A stretch of 9,256 nt of DNA from JBKJVQ01 sp046717125 (GTDB lineage: Bacteria > Pseudomonadota > Alphaproteobacteria > Rhizobiales > Methyloligellaceae): NCBI GenBank assembly GCA_046717125.1, contig JBKJVQ010000019.1:1-9256 (forward strand), read 5' to 3'. This document shows, in pieces, positions 6,871 through 9,256 of the stretch; the stretch's first letter is position 1, and every line of letters begins with the position of its first letter. The position numbers and the translations under genes are program-made. The notes below the pieces were generated by a model that was given only the letters and a program-made list of their open reading frames with translations, was not told where the DNA came from and searched no databases.

Positions 6871-6885
6871 GATCCGCTCCTCCCT

Positions 6886-7184
6886 CTAGATCGGCAGGCT
6901 GAGGATTTCCTGATAGGCGGAAATCACCTTGTCCCGGACGGCGACCAGCGATTCGACCGCAACTTCAGTCTCGGCGACGGCCGTCACGAGGTCGACGAGT
7001 TCCGCCTTCCCGTCGACAGGTTCGCTGCCTGGGTTTCGAACGAGGCCCCCTTCGCCATCGCATCCCCGACAGCCGACTGCAGGGCATTCCCGAAGCCCTC
7101 GGCGGGAGAGGCGCCGTTTGGCTTCAGGAAACCCTGCAGCACGGATGCGTAGGCGTTGGCGGCGCTTGCGGCGTTGATGGTCAT
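6886..7184 (-). CDS. fliE: Flagellar hook-basal body protein FliE, frameshifted as sequenced
   Basis: FliE joins the MS-ring to the proximal rod. The first 59 codons (MTINAASAANAYASVLQGF to NLSTG) read in one frame. The rest (KAELVDLVTAVAETEVAVE to SAYQEILSLPI) reads in another and matches the FliE C-terminus ('VVTAV..AEVALQTVV.VRD..V.AYQEIM.MPI'). One missing G near 7009-7011 (GGG where GGGG would restore the frame) explains the break. The span is 299 nt; 300 would encode 99 residues, a normal FliE length. The ATG at 7182-7184 follows AAGGATC in the 22-nt gap after flgC. Because both halves keep coding character and family motifs, I favour a sequencing error or a very recent mutation over old decay. 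Confidence 0.88.
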
Positions 7185-7206
7185 GGCGGTGGTGATCCTT
7201 CCCAGT

Positions 7207-7616
7207 TCACGCGCGCAAAATGTCGAGCGTGCGCGCAAGCATGCGCCGGGTCGCCCCGACGACGTTGATGTTGGCTTCGTAGCTCCGCTGCGCCTCGCGC
7301 ATGTCCATCGATTCGATCAGCGGATCGACGTTGGGCGTCTTGACGTATCCCTGCCGTCGGCGGCGGGATGACCGGGCTCGTGCCGCATGCCGAAATCGGT
7401 GCGATCGAGCTGCACGCGGTCCATCCGCACCAAGTTCGCGCCGAGCTCGCGGTCGAAGACCTGCGCGAAACTCGGCAGCTTGCGGCGGTAGGGTTCCGCC
7501 TCCTTCGAACCGGCGGTTGAGCTTGCGTTGGCTAGGTTTTCGGCAATGATCCGCATACGGCCGTTCTGCGCGCGAAGCCCGGCGGCGGCGATCTTGAGCG
7601 ACTTCATCAGATCCAT
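7207..7616 (-). CDS. flgC: Flagellar basal-body rod protein FlgC, frameshifted as sequenced
   Basis: Proximal rod subunit, exported through the type III gate. The N-terminus 'MDLMKSLKIAAAGLRAQNGR' and 'AENLANASSTAG' is the classic rod/hook-family signature. The middle reads through 'RHEPGHPAADG' and then loses frame near 7350-7354. Adding one base there restores the family motif 'HPAADGEGYVKTPNVDP', and the remaining frame gives 'LIESMDMREAQRSYEANINVVGATRRM' ending 'LARTLDILRA' before TGA at 7207-7209. The repaired protein is 136 residues, the normal size. The ATG at 7614-7616 is preceded by GAAGGGG. The gene starts 14 nt after flgB and ends 22 nt before fliE, so this is one operon. Confidence 0.9.
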
Positions 7617-7630
7617 AGTCGCACCCCTTC

Positions 7631-8037
7631 TCAGGCCTGCTTGCCGAGCGCGCTGCGGATCAGCCCGAGCGAGCGCGAATAGAGAGTCGACGCGAGCTGG
7701 TAGTCGAATTGGTTCTCGGCGACCTTCATCATCTCGTCCTCGAGAACGATGGAGTTGCCGCCGGGCATGGTTTCCCAGCCCTCGGCGTCGCGCGCGCCAA
7801 AGGCACCCTGACCGGATCCGAGCGGCGCGGTGGCAATGTGCGTGGCCTGGGTGATCGATGGCGCGACAGGCTGAAACCCCGTCGCCGCCGCAGGCACCGC
7901 GAAGGGTTCGATTTCACGCGCGCTGATGCCCGGCGTATCCGCGTTCGCGACGTGCCGGCAAGTACCTCCTGCCTGGCCTGATGCCAGCGCATTTTCATCT
8001 TCAGCATGCCGACGAGCGGCAGGTCGCCGAGAGACAT
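7631..8037 (-). CDS. flgB: Flagellar basal-body rod protein FlgB, frameshifted as sequenced
   Basis: Proximal rod subunit and first gene of the minus-strand flagellar operon. The 5' frame gives 'MSLGDLPLVGMLKMKMRWHQ' and 'ARQEVLAG'. One missing A near 7953 then breaks it; restoring it yields 'NVANADTPGISAREIEPFAV', the rod-protein signature 'N.ANADTPG'. The second frame continues 'PAAATGFQPVAPSITQATH' to 'GNSIVLEDEMMKVAENQFDY' and 'SLGLIRSALGKQA'. The span of 407 nt would be 408 when repaired, giving 135 residues, normal for FlgB. I chose the ATG at 8035-8037 because GGAGGAG lies 7-8 nt upstream. An ATG at 8052 would overlap that ribosome site. A perfect CtrA-type box lies about 41 nt upstream. 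Confidence 0.9.
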
Positions 8038-8077
8038 GGGCGTCTCCTCCATTCGGCAGATTTTGCCTAATCTATGG

Positions 8078-8092
8078 TTAACAGCCGGTTAA
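8078..8092 (-). promoter_or_regulatory. CtrA-binding box, perfect TTAA-N7-TTAA
   Basis: TTAA (8078-8081), seven bases, TTAA (8089-8092). On the minus strand it reads TTAACCGGCTGTTAAC, matching the CtrA consensus TTAA-N7-TTAAC including the last C. It starts 41 nt upstream of the flgB ATG, about where a -35 region would be. CtrA control of flagellar promoters is established in Caulobacter and relatives; its use here is inferred from the match and the presence of cckA in the same window. Confidence 0.75.
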
Positions 8093-8125
8093 ATCGGACC
8101 CGTCCGCACCGGAGCGGGGCGCGCG

Positions 8126-8140
8126 TTAACGCTTTGTTAG
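8126..8140 (+). promoter_or_regulatory. Second CtrA-like box (TTAA-N7-TTAG)
   Basis: TTAA (8126-8129), seven bases, TTAG (8137-8140): one mismatch from the CtrA consensus. It lies 85 nt upstream of the fliO ATG at 8226 and 33 nt from the perfect box, in the divergent region between flgB and fliO. It may serve the rightward fliO-fliP promoter. No other feature is clear in 8038-8225, and no convincing sigma-54 -24/-12 element is visible. Confidence 0.5.
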
Positions 8141-8225
8141 GCAGAGGGGCGGCAATTCTTGCCTGGCTTCCTGCTTCATTCGTCGCGCGACGATCGGGCT
8201 GAAGCTGTGCTAGAGCGTGGAAACC

Positions 8226-8606
8226 ATGTCGACCGATCTCAACAGTCTGATCGTCTACGTCGCCGCCTTCATCTTCGTCATCGCTTTGATTGCGCTGGCG
8301 GCCTGGCTGTATCGCAGCCTCGCCGGCGGTGGCGGTGGCGGCGGAAGCTTTTTCGGCGCACGCGACCGGCGCCTCGGCGTCGCGGAAGCCGTGTCGATGG
8401 ATGGGCGGCGCAAGCTCGTCCTGATCCGGCGCGACGACGTCGAGCATCTGATCATGACGGGCGGTCCGATCGACATCGTGCTTGAGACAGGCATCAAACC
8501 ACGCCGGGCTCCCGAACCTTCATTGAAGGCGGAGCCGGCCGGCGACCGGGTCGTGTTCGCGCGCGACGACCAACGCGCGGTTCGTGATCCCGATGAGAAA
8601 AAATAG
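8226..8606 (+). CDS. fliO: Flagellar biosynthesis protein FliO-like
   Basis: 126 residues. A short N-terminal periplasmic piece is followed by one membrane helix (about 8-29, 'IVYVAAFIFVIALIALAAWL' region). Next come a glycine run (33-39) and a cytosolic domain with 'RRLGVAEAVSMDGRRKLVLI' and 'RRDDVEHLIMTGGPIDIVLE', the pattern seen in alphaproteobacterial FliO. FliO is a membrane scaffold that helps assemble or stabilise the FliP ring of the export gate and is not itself part of the finished gate. The frame is intact. I chose the ATG at 8226; an in-frame GTG at 8217 is possible, and neither has a strong Shine-Dalgarno. The end overlaps the fliP start by 14 nt, so the two are co-transcribed and probably coupled. 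Confidence 0.87.
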   Translation: MSTDLNSLIVYVAAFIFVIALIALAAWLYRSLAGGGGGGGSFFGARDRRLGVAEAVSMDGRRKLVLIRRDDVEHLIMTGGPIDIVLETGIKPRRAPEPSLKAEPAGDRVVFARDDQRAVRDPDEKK

Positions 8607-9256
8607 CCCATCACGTTTGCGGTGCGGGCTGGCGTTAGCAACGCTCGGTTTGATCCTCCTCCCCAGCGCCGCCATCGCGCAGAACCTCACCTTAGGCTTC
8701 GGCGAAACCGGCGGCACAGGCGTGACGGAGCGCGCGGTTCAGATGGTCGCGCTGATCACGATCCTCAGCCTCGCCCCCTCGATCCTGATCATGGTCACGT
8801 CCTTCACCCGGATCGTGGTGGTGCTGTCCCTCCTGCGCACTGCGATCGGCGTACAGGCCTCGCCGCCCAACGCCGTCGTCGTCAGCCTCGCGCTGTTCCT
8901 CACTGCCTTCGTCATGGCGCCGGTATTTCAGGCGGCCTACGATGCCGGCGTCAAACCGCTGGTCGAAGAGAAGATCGAGCTGCCGCAGGCCTTCGACCTC
9001 GCGTCCAAGCCGTTTCAGACGTTCATGCTTGCCCATGTACGGGAGAAGGATCTGGGACTGTTCATGGACATGTCGGGGGAGGCGCGTCCGCAGACGCCGG
9101 CGGGCGTGTCGCTGCGTGTGCTGGTTCCGGCGTTCATGTTTCCGAGCTGAAGCGCGCGTTCGAATCGGCTTCCTGCTGTTCGTGCCGTTCATCGTCATCG
9201 ACATGGTCGTGGCCTCTGTCCTCATGTCGATGGGCATGATGATGCTGCCGCCGGTG
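8593..9256 (+). CDS. fliP: Flagellar biosynthetic protein FliP (partial, two frameshifts as sequenced)
   Basis: Core pore subunit of the flagellar export gate. It starts with a cleavable signal peptide (basic MRKNSPSRLR, hydrophobic core, 'SAAIA' before QNLTLGFG), as FliP does. Strong family blocks follow: 'LITILSLAPSILIMVTSFTR', 'IVVVLSLLRTAIGVQASPPN', 'LALFLTAFVMAPVF' and 'MLAHVREKDLGLFMDM'. The expected 'RVLVPAFMISELKRAFEIGF' is broken twice: an A is missing after 9138 (ATGTTTCC for ATGATTTCC) and another near 9164 (GAATC for GAAATC). Repairing both gives 'FVPFIVIDMVVASVLMSMGM' and 'MMLPPV', in frame to the right edge, where the gene is cut off. As written the frame stops at 9148-9150. I start at the ATG at 8593 rather than the GTG at 8584; the start overlaps fliO. 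Confidence 0.93.

Noticed and set aside
8692..9237. 181-codon minus-strand ORF opposite fliP
   Set aside because: Antisense shadow; the plus strand carries clear FliP motifs across the same bases.

Overview
GC-rich alphaproteobacterial DNA, most likely from the order Hyphomicrobiales (Rhizobiales). The evidence is the flagellar gene order flgB-flgC-fliE-fliQ-fliR-flhB, the adjacent hybrid histidine kinase gene cckA, perfect CtrA-type TTAA-N7-TTAA sites, and a 'GGCCGGG..CCCGGCC' palindromic intergenic repeat of a kind I associate with Bradyrhizobium-like genomes. The genus cannot be named from this window.

Layout. Positions 1-844 (minus) hold the 5' part of an accessory gene that runs off the window. 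It encodes a HigA/XRE-type helix-turn-helix followed by a large unrecognised region, and a palindromic operator candidate lies upstream at 926-953. Positions 1000-3528 (minus) are cckA. Positions 3593-4255 (minus) are an uncharacterised 220-codon gene inserted between flhB and cckA; a 46-bp direct repeat of the cckA start region flanks it, so the two genes share leader and first codons. Positions 4312-8037 (minus) are the flagellar set flhB, fliR, fliQ, a 71-codon small ORF coupled to fliQ, fliE, flgC and flgB, transcribed from flgB towards flhB. A composite palindromic repeat (6204-6319) separates fliQ from fliR. A divergent promoter region (8038-8225) with two CtrA-like boxes separates flgB from the plus-strand pair fliO and fliP; fliP runs off the right edge.

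How the genes work together. FlgB, FlgC and FliE build the proximal rod and its junction to the basal body. FliO, FliP, FliQ, FliR and FlhB form or assemble the flagellar type III export gate. CckA is the kinase that, in this class, feeds phosphate through ChpT to CtrA, a master regulator of flagellar and cell-cycle genes. The window therefore holds the top of the pathway (cckA), candidate binding sites for its output regulator, and the controlled flagellar genes.

Oddities. flgB, flgC and fliE each carry one single-base deletion and fliP carries two, all between about 7.0 and 9.2 kb; the left 6.9 kb shows none. This looks more like sequence error than decay. cckA has an accessory gene on each side, which suggests an insertion hotspot. 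The best candidates for undescribed biology are the HigA-HTH fusion protein (1-844) and the repeat-flanked gene (3593-4255).
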